Assembly: GCA_021613375.1 (NCBI GenBank)
Contig: CM038720.1
Span: 13,547,962-13,611,961, forward strand
DNA: 64,000 bases
Source: Megaleporinus macrocephalus
Taxonomy: Eukaryota; Chordata; Actinopteri; Characiformes; Anostomidae
Reading direction: 5' to 3'
In this document: positions 39,005 through 50,300 of the stretch, in pieces
Layout of the letters: the number at the start of each line of letters is the position of its first letter
How positions within the stretch are numbered: the first letter of the stretch is position 1
The notes under the pieces: generated by a model
What the model was told of the DNA's origin: nothing
What the model saw: only the letters and a program-made list of their open reading frames with translations
Databases searched by the model: none
Translations under genes and position numbers: made by a program

Positions 39005-39045
39005 ATAATAATAATAATAATCATAATCATCATCATCATCATCAG
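38972..39045. repeat. Compound trinucleotide repeat (TAC)n-(TAA)n-(ATC)n
   Basis: Three trinucleotide arrays follow one another without a gap: about ten CTA/TAC units, seven TAA/AAT units, then ATC units. It directly adjoins the hAT-like element starting near 39046. Confidence 0.9.
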
Positions 39046-39590
39046 AGATGGAGATGGCGTTTTGAGGCCGACTCCGATTGCCGATCACCTTTCAGCACGA
39101 TCGGCCGATAGCCGATACCGATCGAGGGCGGGGCTGTATGCCACAGCAGGGCTACATGTAGTTATTTGTGCAAGCAAGTCATGAAACATGGTCTAAACTG
39201 GTTTATTACCATTTTTAATGAGCTCATGTAAAACAGCAAAATGTAATTTAACAAAATGAACAGTAAGTAAAAAAAGTAAATCAAACAAATATCGCCAATA
39301 CTGCAATCATCACACTTACACCCTTAAAAAAAATAACCAAAATAAATAAATAACCATAAATACTTCATCTTTTTAACCTAACCTAATGAACATGTTTCTA
39401 TAACCCCTGCTATAAATTCTTAACCTACGCCCAAAGATGTACACTGGGCTCTGTGGTGCACTGTAAATGTTAATATCCTGTCTACCCAGCTTCAAGGATT
39501 CCAAGAAACAATACACTTGAATTTTTCAGTGGCAAGAAAAGGTGTATGAGACGTAGCCTTGTAATGACCCCTAATGCCATGGTTTTGATA
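39046..39590. mobile_element. hAT-like non-autonomous element fragment
   Basis: The phrase GATTGCCGATCACC followed by CGATCGGCCGATAGCCGATA and CCGATC, and later a GAACATG/ACTGGTTT-rich tail, is typical of a dispersed teleost hAT-related repeat. The right border is uncertain; a second repeat-like start (agagatgggcgatacaat) occurs at 39590 and may begin another element running to about 39950. No transposase is seen. Confidence 0.5.
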
Positions 39591-40383
39591 GAGATGGGCG
39601 ATACAATAACAACGTAATGTCACACTGTCTTTAGGAATCTTTATGATGTATGGCACATTGCAATACTTGCTATTTTACAGACACTGAAGTAAAGACAGTG
39701 TTACTGTCACAGCTTATGAAAACAACGAACTGCATTTGTAACAACTGTATGACTCTCCTCGCAGTCAAACCTGGTGTTGTGAAGTGGCTCAGGTACTGAC
39801 GACATCCACCATGTGCTCAGAAAATTGTACTGTGACACATGCTGATGTAATGGATCACAATAGCACTAAATATTGTCATACTGCCCCGTTCTCCCCTCCA
39901 TTTAATGAGCGTCAAAGCGAACTGCCTGTGGCTAATTAGGGCTGCACTTGAGAAAGCCAGCCTCTGCGATTATTAGCATCATATATTAGAGAGCCCCTTC
40001 AGCGAAGTAGCAGCCATCCCAACAGGTACTACAAATTACAGTAACGCATCTGCCAGCCCGGCTTCGACGCCACACTGCAGCATTCCCTTTATTCTTCCCT
40101 TTCATGAAACCACACACCCCGATGCTTTTTGAATGAGGCGCTCGAAGCGGCGACATAATGTGCACCACTTCTGTCGAGCATAAGCACAGAAACGCACACA
40201 GAGAGGCTGGCATGTGGGCACGGGAAGCCACAAACGGCGGTTTGGTTCAAGTCACAGAGACGACGAAAGCGAAAAAGCACAAACAGTCTGGCACCTTGCG
40301 GACAGCACGCACGCGCACACGCTTAATCTAGTGAATCTTATTTACGATCCCTTAGCTAGTACACTTTAGCATCCCCATCCCTA

Positions 40384-40385
<2 letters not shown>

Positions 40386-40429
<44 letters not shown>
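40386..40429. repeat. (GT)n microsatellite
   Basis: About 21 TG units in zmiz2 intron 1, uninterrupted. Confidence 0.95.
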
Positions 40430-40431
<2 letters not shown>

Positions 40432-41545
40432 CGGATAACAGCACAAACTGTTCTTGCCCTGGAATGAACAGAACACACTGTTCTTTCTCGTTCTTTTGCA
40501 CACACACACTCTCTCTCTCTTTCAGGCTTATTCTAACCACCTTCTCTTTTTCTCTTATTACTCCCCTGGCCTGCAGTGCCCTGATCCTGCTGCGCCCCCT
40601 CCCCCTGCACACCCCAACTCCGCTATCCACACTCCTAAACACATCCCTCTCTCCCCCTCATGATATCTTTTGCAATCTCTCTGTTCCATTACTTCTACCC
40701 CTTTTTTTAAGTCCATCTCCTCCCCACCCCCATCTCCTTTCTCCGTCCATGTCGCAGGTGGTGTTGCTAGGTTTGCCCCATACGCTTCCTCCGCTTGCAG
40801 AACAGGAAAGTTTGGGGCAGGGACGCTTCAGCCAGGACATTGCTGCAGGGGCGTGGGAGTTAAAGAGAGGGCTGAACTTCAGCCAAAAAGTCTAGCATTG
40901 CTAATAATGCATGCTATCTAGCAGGCCCTGTGCAGTATTTCTGAAACAACCCCGTGCTGGTTTTCTCAGCCGTGTGGGCATTTTTTTTTTTTTTGGATGA
41001 AGTATTCCTTTCAGGTTCCTAAACGCCTCCACTTTTCTTGCCAACAGCACACAGAAGCCCCGCAGCCTTTGGATTTCTGATAGGCCGGAGAAATGGCCAT
41101 GTGTCAGCGCTCTTAAACCGAACTGCAGATTCAGCTCTCCGAGGGGATGGCGCGTTTAGAGCGTGCAAAAACCACGGACTGAGGCAGAATGGAGGTCGTG
41201 GAAGCCTTAAGGAGGGAACTGATACACAAGAACCTGGGGCCAAAAAAAAAAAAAAAACACCTCCCCTACCGCTGCTGAAATGCTACTCCAGGATGTAAGC
41301 AGTGCCCCAGTCGTCACAATACCTGATGTTCTTGAGATCAGCTTGGGCTGCAGGCTATTTGTGAAGCATGGGCCAAAAGAACGAGCCTTTATTTCCAAAG
41401 GCTCGTCCACTCAATCAAAAGTCATTAACTTAAAATGGAGGACATCCCTTGAAGCATCAGTAAAGACAGTGGAAGCTAATGGTTCACTTGAGAACGCTGT
41501 CCAAAATCTCCCATTTGTCCGCATGCCAAATGGGGGAGCGACTTA

Positions 41546-41575
41546 GGTCACATGACCAATGGGCCGCCCCTCCCC
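41546..41575. promoter_or_regulatory. E-box palindrome plus CCAAT and GC-rich cluster in zmiz2 intron 1
   Basis: GGTCACATGACC is a perfect 12-base palindrome holding the GTCACATGAC E-box favoured by MITF/TFE-type factors. CCAAT overlaps its end (41556-41560), then gggccgcccctcccccc. Such tight packing is common in promoters. On the zmiz2 strand it reads as an inverted CCAAT upstream of the first coding exon, so an alternative first exon below 41.5 kb is conceivable. Confidence 0.35.
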
Positions 41576-43622
41576 CCTTGTGGCCCCCCGCTGGGAGGAG
41601 CGGAGCCCAGAGGCCGAGAGAGAGAGAACGAGAGAACGAGAGAGGGGAGACGGGGGAGGGTGGGCAGTGGGAAGGGGATTAGGAGCCACAGGAAGGCTGG
41701 GTCTGATAACACATTCCTACACACACACACACATCCCAGTTGACCACACATCTCAGCACCACTATTTCACAGTTCTGCAAGGAGCACTGCAAAAATCATC
41801 AACGACGTCACTGCGGTAACCAGATTCCCTCGTTAGGCTGACAAAGATAAATAAATAAGTAAATAAATAAATAAATAAAGATACAGACACGGCTCTCAAA
41901 AGGAGAGTTACAAAAAGCCTGTTAGGAACAAGGAGAACAGGACACCTTTGCATAAGCATACAAACAGAGAGGTGGGAAGATAGAGATACTATCTCTCACC
42001 TGGGAGATGAGGAGGATAAGGAGAGAAAGCAAATTACTGCCAGGCACGTTTCGCCAGCGTCTGCTGAGGCTGCCCTTGTGCACCGTTGTGCTCTGAGGTG
42101 TTTAATACTCCAGCAAAGTACATTGTTTGCTCAAGAGGAATTTAATATGGCATAGTAAAAAAAATTTAAAAAGCTACGCCAAGGTCTTGAACCGCTGCAT
42201 GTGCCACAGTAATCAGGCTTCTAAGTGCTAGAGATCATCAATTCATGCTGAGGACAGGAATTGACAACATGACATCTTGAGGGTACGAAAAACACAGATT
42301 AAAAACAAAACAAATAAACTCAGTGAAGTGAAACGAGCAAAGTTAATTCCTTAAAGGAGGAGCCAGCAGTTAGCATATCATTTGCATAATACTTTGTGTT
42401 TATTTGCTTTTCCTAGTTATTAATAGTTATAAACTTTAGGATTTTTAACTGAACCGTTCTCTGGGAACCTTTCTCTACGGGAGCTCTTATAAAATCCTGG
42501 TACCAATAAACTGGCTGTTTACTGTTTACATCTGCTGCTGGTAACAAAAGTTCAAAATTTCAACTTACAGAACCGGAGCTTTCAGTGTGCTGCTGTGTTT
42601 TTAGCATGTTTCCTTACACACACAAGCATGTGGCTCATACAGAGCACAGTGATGTGACTGACTGATGGGTTACTGACTTTCTATTTATGTGTGTTCTACA
42701 TTTTAAATGCTAGCTTGTGTCAAAAGAGTGTTATGCTTCATTATTATATCATGTCATTTCTAAATGGAATATGTCAAAATAGGTCACCTGAGCTCAACTC
42801 ATCCTCAAAGTCCCACTACCTGAGAAGAAGCGATGGCCAGTGTATGCGAGTCCGAGGGGCCAACCGAGCGACTGTCACCTCCCAGGTCAGCTGTGTTTGC
42901 GTTAAGGCCAGGCCTGTGTTTGGAGCTGTTTGCCTTTCTCATACCTACAGGCCTTGTGTGCTCATGCAGCATTCATCCAACACCTCCCTTTGAATAAATT
43001 GATTAGAAGTCACCAGGAAGTACAGACAGAGAGAGAGTTCTGAAAGCCAGATTGTCAGAGCACAGACTGTTCGGTGGTTTTGAGGGCAACGTCCTCGCTT
43101 AAGCAAACTTGACAGGGTTCTCAGTGCTCGAGTAGACTTTCAAAGGAGGACAATGGAAAAACAAAACGTCTCTAAGCAATCACTTAATATGGCGAACGCA
43201 GACCATCAGTTCTAAACGTTGCCATGACATCGCCAGCATGGCATCTTCTGAGCATCTACATTTCTTCAGACATCTGTAAGTGGTTTGTAAGTTTGTTTGC
43301 GTCTGGCTGAGAGGCAGCGAGCCAAGGCCGAGTAGCTGCGGCAGTGGAGTGGAACGGGCCGGGACTATCTCCACTCAGCACATTTAATGGTGCAGTGAGG
43401 GTTCTCTCTAGGTCAAGCAATCCCCCTTCATCTTTCTGGTTTTCTCAGATTCTTTCTCTCTCTTTCACTCTCGCTCTAGAAGTCCAATGTTACAGAGGAA
43501 TACTCGGCCTCCGCCCAAATCGCCTTAAAGCTGAGGTTGAGGGTGGTAAACACTGAAAATATCGCGCATGCCTTTGTGTTCTCCTCACGTGTGGGAGTGG
43601 CTAGGGCTTGTCTACTGGAGGG

Positions 43623-43623
<1 letters not shown>

Positions 43624-43668
<45 letters not shown>
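43624..43668. repeat. (TA)n microsatellite
   Basis: About 22 TA units in zmiz2 intron 1, without interruption. Confidence 0.95.
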
Positions 43669-43670
<2 letters not shown>

Positions 43671-45715
43671 TCTGCTACAACTTGCTTTAGTTGCAGAACT
43701 AGGGCTTATCCTATTTAGACAGGAACTGAAAGTAAATCGAGGGTTTGTGAAACTCTGGTGACTAACAATCAGAAATAACTGGATCGGTGGGTAATACTAT
43801 TTATGGTGATTTGTATTGGAACATTAGCAAAAAGAGCTTAATTTACTTGTACTTGGCTACTTAACCATTCCGCACATTTCCGAGAGCCAAACAAGAACCC
43901 TCCAACAGAAAGAGATCAAAGCCGTATGTTGGTGTGAAATACATAAGTGCTAATATTTATCAGGGTTTCTTTCAGAGACAGCTATGAGCGGCGTAGAGCG
44001 GGAACTCCGCTGCTCTAAAACCCATTTTCCCTGCATGAGCCGCTTTGAATCGAGCAGCCCGAATGCAAATGGAGTCACATTGTATTGATTCTCCTTTAAC
44101 GACTTTGTCACGGCTCTGACTGTCCTTTATAAAAGCAGCGTCGGCTGGTTCGTTCAAGGGCCTCTGCTTGATAAACTTGTCTGACTTCAACACTCAGTTT
44201 CTCCCCCTCCCTCTCCTCTCCCTCTCGCTCTCTCTCTCTTTCTCTCTCCTGCAACGTGACTCACTGTGCACACAGCAGCGGCTCTCTCTCCCTCGCTGGT
44301 GTAGAGGGGAGAAAACAGGTTGACTGACTGATGGTTTGCCTGATTAACAGTGACAGGAGCGCTCGATGGAGACTCGCACACAGACAGCTTACTGCTGCCC
44401 TGCCTCACTGACAACAGCCACATTATTCCTCTAATATCAGAAAGAAAGGCATGCAGAACAGTTACTGTAGGGCAGCTATCCGAGCGCAGAATGCACGGTA
44501 ATGGCAAATGTTTTGACGGTTGCTGCTACTGAGCTTCAATGCCAGGAATTGTCTCAACACAACTGGAATGCTTTCTTTAAGACAACAGACGAGCTTCTTT
44601 AAAATGTTCCAGGAGCAGGTCTGGTGTTGCTCGGTTTATGGAATGAACATAAGACTCAGCCACCTCCTCCACCTGATAAAAGGCACTGATCGTTAGACTG
44701 AATCGGAGGTCCTAAATCCTGGTCCTGGGATTTCTACCACCTTGCAGAGTTTAGCCAAAACCCAAAAAAATATAGCACGCCTGATCCAGATAATGAAGGT
44801 CTTCAGTAGCTTCTGAATATTAGAGCCATATGTTTTGGATCTGAACTCTCCAGGGTGGTCTTCAGGACCAGGATTAGGCACCTCTGAGCTAGACTCACCT
44901 TCACAAAGTATTCTGAACGAGATGTCACAGCTAACAAAGACTGGGTTCCTAAACATCTATGCATCCCGAAGCTCGACTGTTCTTCTCCGGACACCTCAAG
45001 CCGATGCTGAGGCTCACTCGTTAAGAAAGAGATTAGACTAAACATCCCAGAGGGAAATGTCTATGTGCCACTTCTCCTTTTCATTTATCTGAGGAGCTCT
45101 TGAGGGTGAGCCCAGGACACTGTTCACATGCGTGGCCTACAGGCTTAAAATAGAGCCATCACGATCCATCCATTCTGCACAGCTTGCAGTCAGTGAGAGA
45201 AGCGCTGGCGGAGAACATCAGCCCACGATCCATACAGGGCATTCACTCTGCTTCAATCACACGTGGAGTGAGCAGCCAAGAAATCTATTTGACCCACGCT
45301 GAGGCTTGACTTCTCGTTCTCAGATGGATGCCGGTGCTTCTATAGGCTTTTGTGGTGAACACACGGTAGCTACAGATGAGAGCGGATGCTCAGTGAGACA
45401 TGGCGGTGTTGAGAGGAGGACACCAGTCTATACAGGAGCAGGAGCGTTTCCTTTGTGCACGGTTCGACGTTCAGGGAGCTAATCTGTTTATAGGGTGAGA
45501 GGGGCAGCCGAGAGATCAGAGGACATTCAGGAAATGCAGCTGTCACTCCAGGAAGCGAGAACATGACATACGCGCAGACTCGCATCCGCATGTGTGTACA
45601 GTGTGAATCAAAGTTGTGGACCAGCCTAGCAAGCCCTCGATTTGTAGGCAGAGGCAGTGGGCTGTGGTCAGAACGGATGCCTTGACCGCAGGAAGAGCCA
45701 GTGATGCAGAGAAAA

Positions 45716-45835
45716 ACACGTCACACCAACGTCACAGCTGTGGGGGCTTCGCATGCCGTTATAATGTGTGTCAGAGAGGGAGTCCCACCCCTGGACTGAC
45801 TCACTCCAGTCTGACACACACACACACTCACACGC
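45716..45835. promoter_or_regulatory. Promoter-like module, copy B (zmiz2 intron 1)
   Basis: This is the inverted partner of copy A. The core 45765-45806 equals the reverse complement of 32224-32265 at 40 of 42 positions. Weaker similarity extends to the left through TGTGGGGGCT and GCATGC to ACGTCA motifs (45718-45734), and to the right into a CA repeat, so the shared unit is about 120 bases. Confidence 0.4.
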
Positions 45836-46890
45836 TGAAAGCTCTCTCGAGCTCACATACACAGAGACTCATGCAAATGCGGCCTGATCTAGTACCCAGC
45901 ACATTTGCAAGTCCTTAACAAACACTGAATAGAAGCTGCCGGTTAAGAGAGCAGAAGTGGAATAACATGGATACCTTGTTCGACAAACTGCCACCTGTAA
46001 TAAATATGACACTGAACAGCTTAAATTATTTGTGTTAGAGAGGACCGCTGGGTTTTATCTGACTGATGGCCTTTTTTAGCTGTAGCACTTTACTTAAACC
46101 TAGATTAAGATTAGTATTAAGCCATCATGCTGAAATCACTTGCTCCACGATATGGAACGAATAGCTAACAACATGACATGAAACAGTAACTATGTTTACA
46201 TCTACATTTGGGGTTCGATATTAGTCTAAAACAGAGTGTCACTAAGCTATGATAATGTTAACAGCCAGGTTTGTCATGACTTTGTTGACTTAAGCTTTGT
46301 GCAAATAAAACATAGCGCAGGCTGTTATTGGTCTGACTATTAGAGACAGATTTGAATGCTCTGATTGCTCTACTTGCACACTAAGCTGGTGTGTCATTTG
46401 CTGCTTTCTTCCACGGTAGTACCACATGTGGGACAATGACAAAACACACGTGTTACATTAGTAATAAAGAGTGAACAGACTTGACTTTTGTGGACGGGAA
46501 AATATCTTCTTTATATTAAACACACTGTCAGAAACTGATAGAAATACATAGATAAAGACTAAATCAATGCAAAGAAAAACTTGTTTGTAGATAAATGTCA
46601 CTGGTTCATTCCAGACTAATTCTTGAAAAAAAAAAATGTATTTGTTTGAAACAGCTTTGTAGATGGCAACAATGCTAATGCAGTATTGAAATATTAATTT
46701 ATTATTTTTTATTTATTTATTTTTAAACAAAATTCACATTCCTCCACAACACTAGTCTGCATAAAACCATAAAAATCATCATAAATTTGAGCTCATATCA
46801 TCCACTCCCAACAGACTGCAGAGGCAACGCTCAAGAGTCAGCTGAGCCATCAGAAACTTCAAGTACTAACTGTTCTCTCATCAGCTGATT

Positions 46891-47331
46891 TCATCCCCCA
46901 GCACCAAGGAGCAGCTGCTTCAACTCTTCTGCTCTTCTGCTTTCAGTCCCCTCAGACTCGGCGCTTGATAGATAGATTTGAGAGTTAGCAGCGATGCACT
47001 CTGCTGTAGCCTGACAGAGGGTCAGCTGGGCGTCGTTCAGAAGACTGATCTCTCTACCTCCTGGATTAGAGTACTGCGTTAGGTAGGAGGGGTGAAAGAT
47101 CACACAGCTCACATGGCCTCGGTCTCCCTCTCTACATTCACCTTGTCTATCAGGCTTCCAGCAAGGCTACGGCTCAAGGTCAGAGGGAAGAAGAAGTGCT
47201 TAATTCTAGAAGTCTGGAAAGCCCAGGTTAGGAAAGTACACAGCGATGAACTCAGCAGACTTTTTATCAAGCGTGCGGACAAGACAAAGACTTTAGTGCA
47301 CCATAATGAGTATTTCCTAAATCAGATATGA
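46891..47331 (-). other. Unrecognised coding-like stretch in zmiz2 intron 1
   Basis: On the minus strand one frame is open from about 47180 to a TGA at 46891-46893. It reads with a protein-like composition (for example NPGGREISLLNDAQLTLCQA, then RRAEELKQLLLGAGG). A second minus-strand frame is open from about 47300 to a TGA at about 47108, with LAGSLIDKVNVERETEAM at its end. There a GTGAGC donor follows GCCAT. I do not recognise either peptide. It may be an old gene fragment, an alternative exon, or chance; both strands are open in part of it. Confidence 0.25.
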
Positions 47332-50300
47332 TTTCTGTCTGATGATTGATGCTTTAGCAACATCTCTCAGCCATCAAAAGCTCCCTTTAGGAAGCAAAGC
47401 AATAAAAAAGGAATTTCCCTGAGTGGGCTTTATGTGTCTGAATAAAACGCACCAGAACTGTTTAAGCTCTATTTGAGTTCATTTCACTTTCAGCCTTATA
47501 CTACTGGTAAACTCCCACAGTGTTGTTAGAACATGGTGTTAACAGAGGCTTTTGTATTTTGAATGTTAAAGGTTAACATTTAACCTTTAACAGGAATAAA
47601 AAAAGGAAAAAAAATAATAATACAAGAGTGCAATTCTGGTGATAAGATTATCAGAAGTCGAACAAGGCTGCTCCAAAAACGGAATTTTGAGACACACACA
47701 TCGTCATTATCAGCACTACAGCCTAGACTGCGTCCATTTTGATCAAGTAATACATTACCATTTCAAATAACTGACCGCTTCACGCCTCGCTCTGCTTTGC
47801 CCACACGCAAAAGAGGCTGCGGATGGAGAGAGAGAGACGTTGAGAGAGACGCAGCACTAATGAGGCATCTATCAGGACCCACAGTGTCCCTGTCACCGAG
47901 TACAGAGGATCCATTAACCTGAGTGACCTTGCATGGCTAACTCTACTCTGCACTAAGAGGCCGCGCAGGCCCTGCCCCAAGTAGAAGCCCCGAGGATGAG
48001 CCCATTACCGGCAGCTCCTCAAGCCAGCCAGCTGAGCCTCCACCGCACCAGCTGATCATGTGCTCTCCAGAGGGCGGGCAAGCGACCGGGCGCCAGGTCA
48101 GGGGGCCGTTCGGAGAAAGCGTGCAAAAGAAGCAGGCTTATTCCGCACTGAGCATTTCTTGACAAGTATCGTAGAGTGATTTGAATTTCATTTCCAAAGC
48201 AAATGAAAGTTGTGGAAAAGTACTAAGCAAATGGTCTGCCAATGGGGGACACCCAAAGCTCCCTTTATATAATAAGAGTGATGGTCAGTGTTTGCACAAC
48301 ACATGAGAGAGAGGGGGAGAAAGGGAAAAAATTATAAAAAACAAAAAAACAAAAAAACAAACAAAAAAAAACCCAACCATTTTTGGTCAGAACACACTTT
48401 CATGAGTGGAGTCATCTGAAGACTACTTCACTGCAATGCTTAATGCAATTGTATGACATTTGTGTTTATGCTGTGTAGGACTTTGTGTTTATGCTGAGTC
48501 AGAAAATTACCATTGTCATGATAAATGGCGTTATGATGATAAAAAAAACAGGCTTTTCTGAGAATACTGAAGATATCCCCAGCACTTTAAAGAACCCTGA
48601 ACAACACTGTGTGTCATTAAAAGAGGAGCATAATTAGCCCTGTTTAATTAATTCTGGAGCCATGCAGTAGGTGAAAAATTCTGTATTCAAGTGCTAAAAT
48701 CACTATTTAGGTATTTGCTCCATTTCTCCACAGAAAGATAAAGAAAGTGTACACATTAACTCAAACACTACTCACACATATGGTTATGGTTAAGAAATGT
48801 TAAGATGTCAAATGTTAAGAAATCCATATTTCAGATAAATTTATCTGCTTGATGCTTGTTTTTTTCAACTCTTAACACCAGCACCTCGTTATTTTTGCCT
48901 GTGGTACCTTTCATTTGTCATGTTTTCCATGTTATTTCTCTCCTTACAGTTAATCACATACTGTACATTAACTGTTGAGAATACAAGTAAATTAGTTGGC
49001 GTGCACATCTCCAAGTCAAATTATTTTTAGCATATCACAGAAGTCTACATTTAATTAATTTCAGCCCTAACATCAGCCCTAACATCTGGTTAAGCAAGTC
49101 AAAAAAGACGACCCTAGCGTAACAAATCAGTCAAAGAAGCAAGCAAGGTATTTTGAGATTGCAGAATAGTCCTAAACACCCGAACGCCCTTACGACGAAA
49201 GCATATCACACACGAGATTTCACATACATGGGTCATGGCTCCAAGTACGCAGCCCCTCCTAGCTTTCCTTTTGTCCTCATAATGATAAATTGTCCCTCTA
49301 CGTCCCCACATAGGGAGGTACACCATATGGAGAGTGTGAATGATGACATGGAGCGGTTTTCTCTGGTGGCCAGATTAGAAGGAAACAAGCTTATTTAGGG
49401 AGTAGCCGCGTGGCAGGGCAGAGTGGCGGCAAACCTGCGTCAGAGCCGGGCAGAGCGCTGATGGGAAGATTAGACTGAGGGCAGTACTGCAGATGAAAAC
49501 CACAGGAAAAGAGTCACTCTTAGAAAAAGCCAAATGTTTCAGCGTTTGTGACTGTATGAGGCAGAAAAACAAATACGCATTATTTCTCATACGGCGTGCT
49601 TAAACCGCTTCGCTGACACAGGATATTTGATTGAACCTTTTCTTTCCTTTCATTATTAGTAACTATGGGTTATGGGTCAACAAAAAGTCATGAGAAAGAC
49701 AGTTCAAACTTTTATCTGCCTCATTTCTCACCAAGTTTTTCATTTCTGGAATCAAAACAGAAAGAAACACATCTTTTAAAATAGTGGAAAGCCAGAGGGG
49801 TCCAAAGGACAATAACCGTTCAAACCCATCTTCAGGCAAATGGACACTCGGAAGATTCAAAGCTTTCAGGCACAAACGTGTCTTTTCTGGAATTTTACAG
49901 GAAAAAAGATGAATTAAGAGACAATACACTTGGCATAGTCTTGCACTTGCACCATTTTGCAGTGTTCAAGCCTTTCCGCAGGTGGTCTTTCACCAGTACA
50001 GTAGCCTATTCCAAAGAATGTATTACAAGACCTAAAACACATCATCTAATCCTCCTTATCTGCACCAGCTGTCACCACGGCAAACTAAAAATAAATGAAG
50101 GATCGTGATTAAGGATGCTTCTGACGTGTCTCACATTGCATAGGACACAATGTCGCCCACTTCGCTAGCAATGAACTTGAAAGACAATTTTCATGGTTCC
50201 ATACAGACAATTTTATGATTTCAAAAACTGAACTGTAGATCACACCTTTTTACATCCACACAATGGATTCTAGGATTCATAACATGAGTATATATATAAA

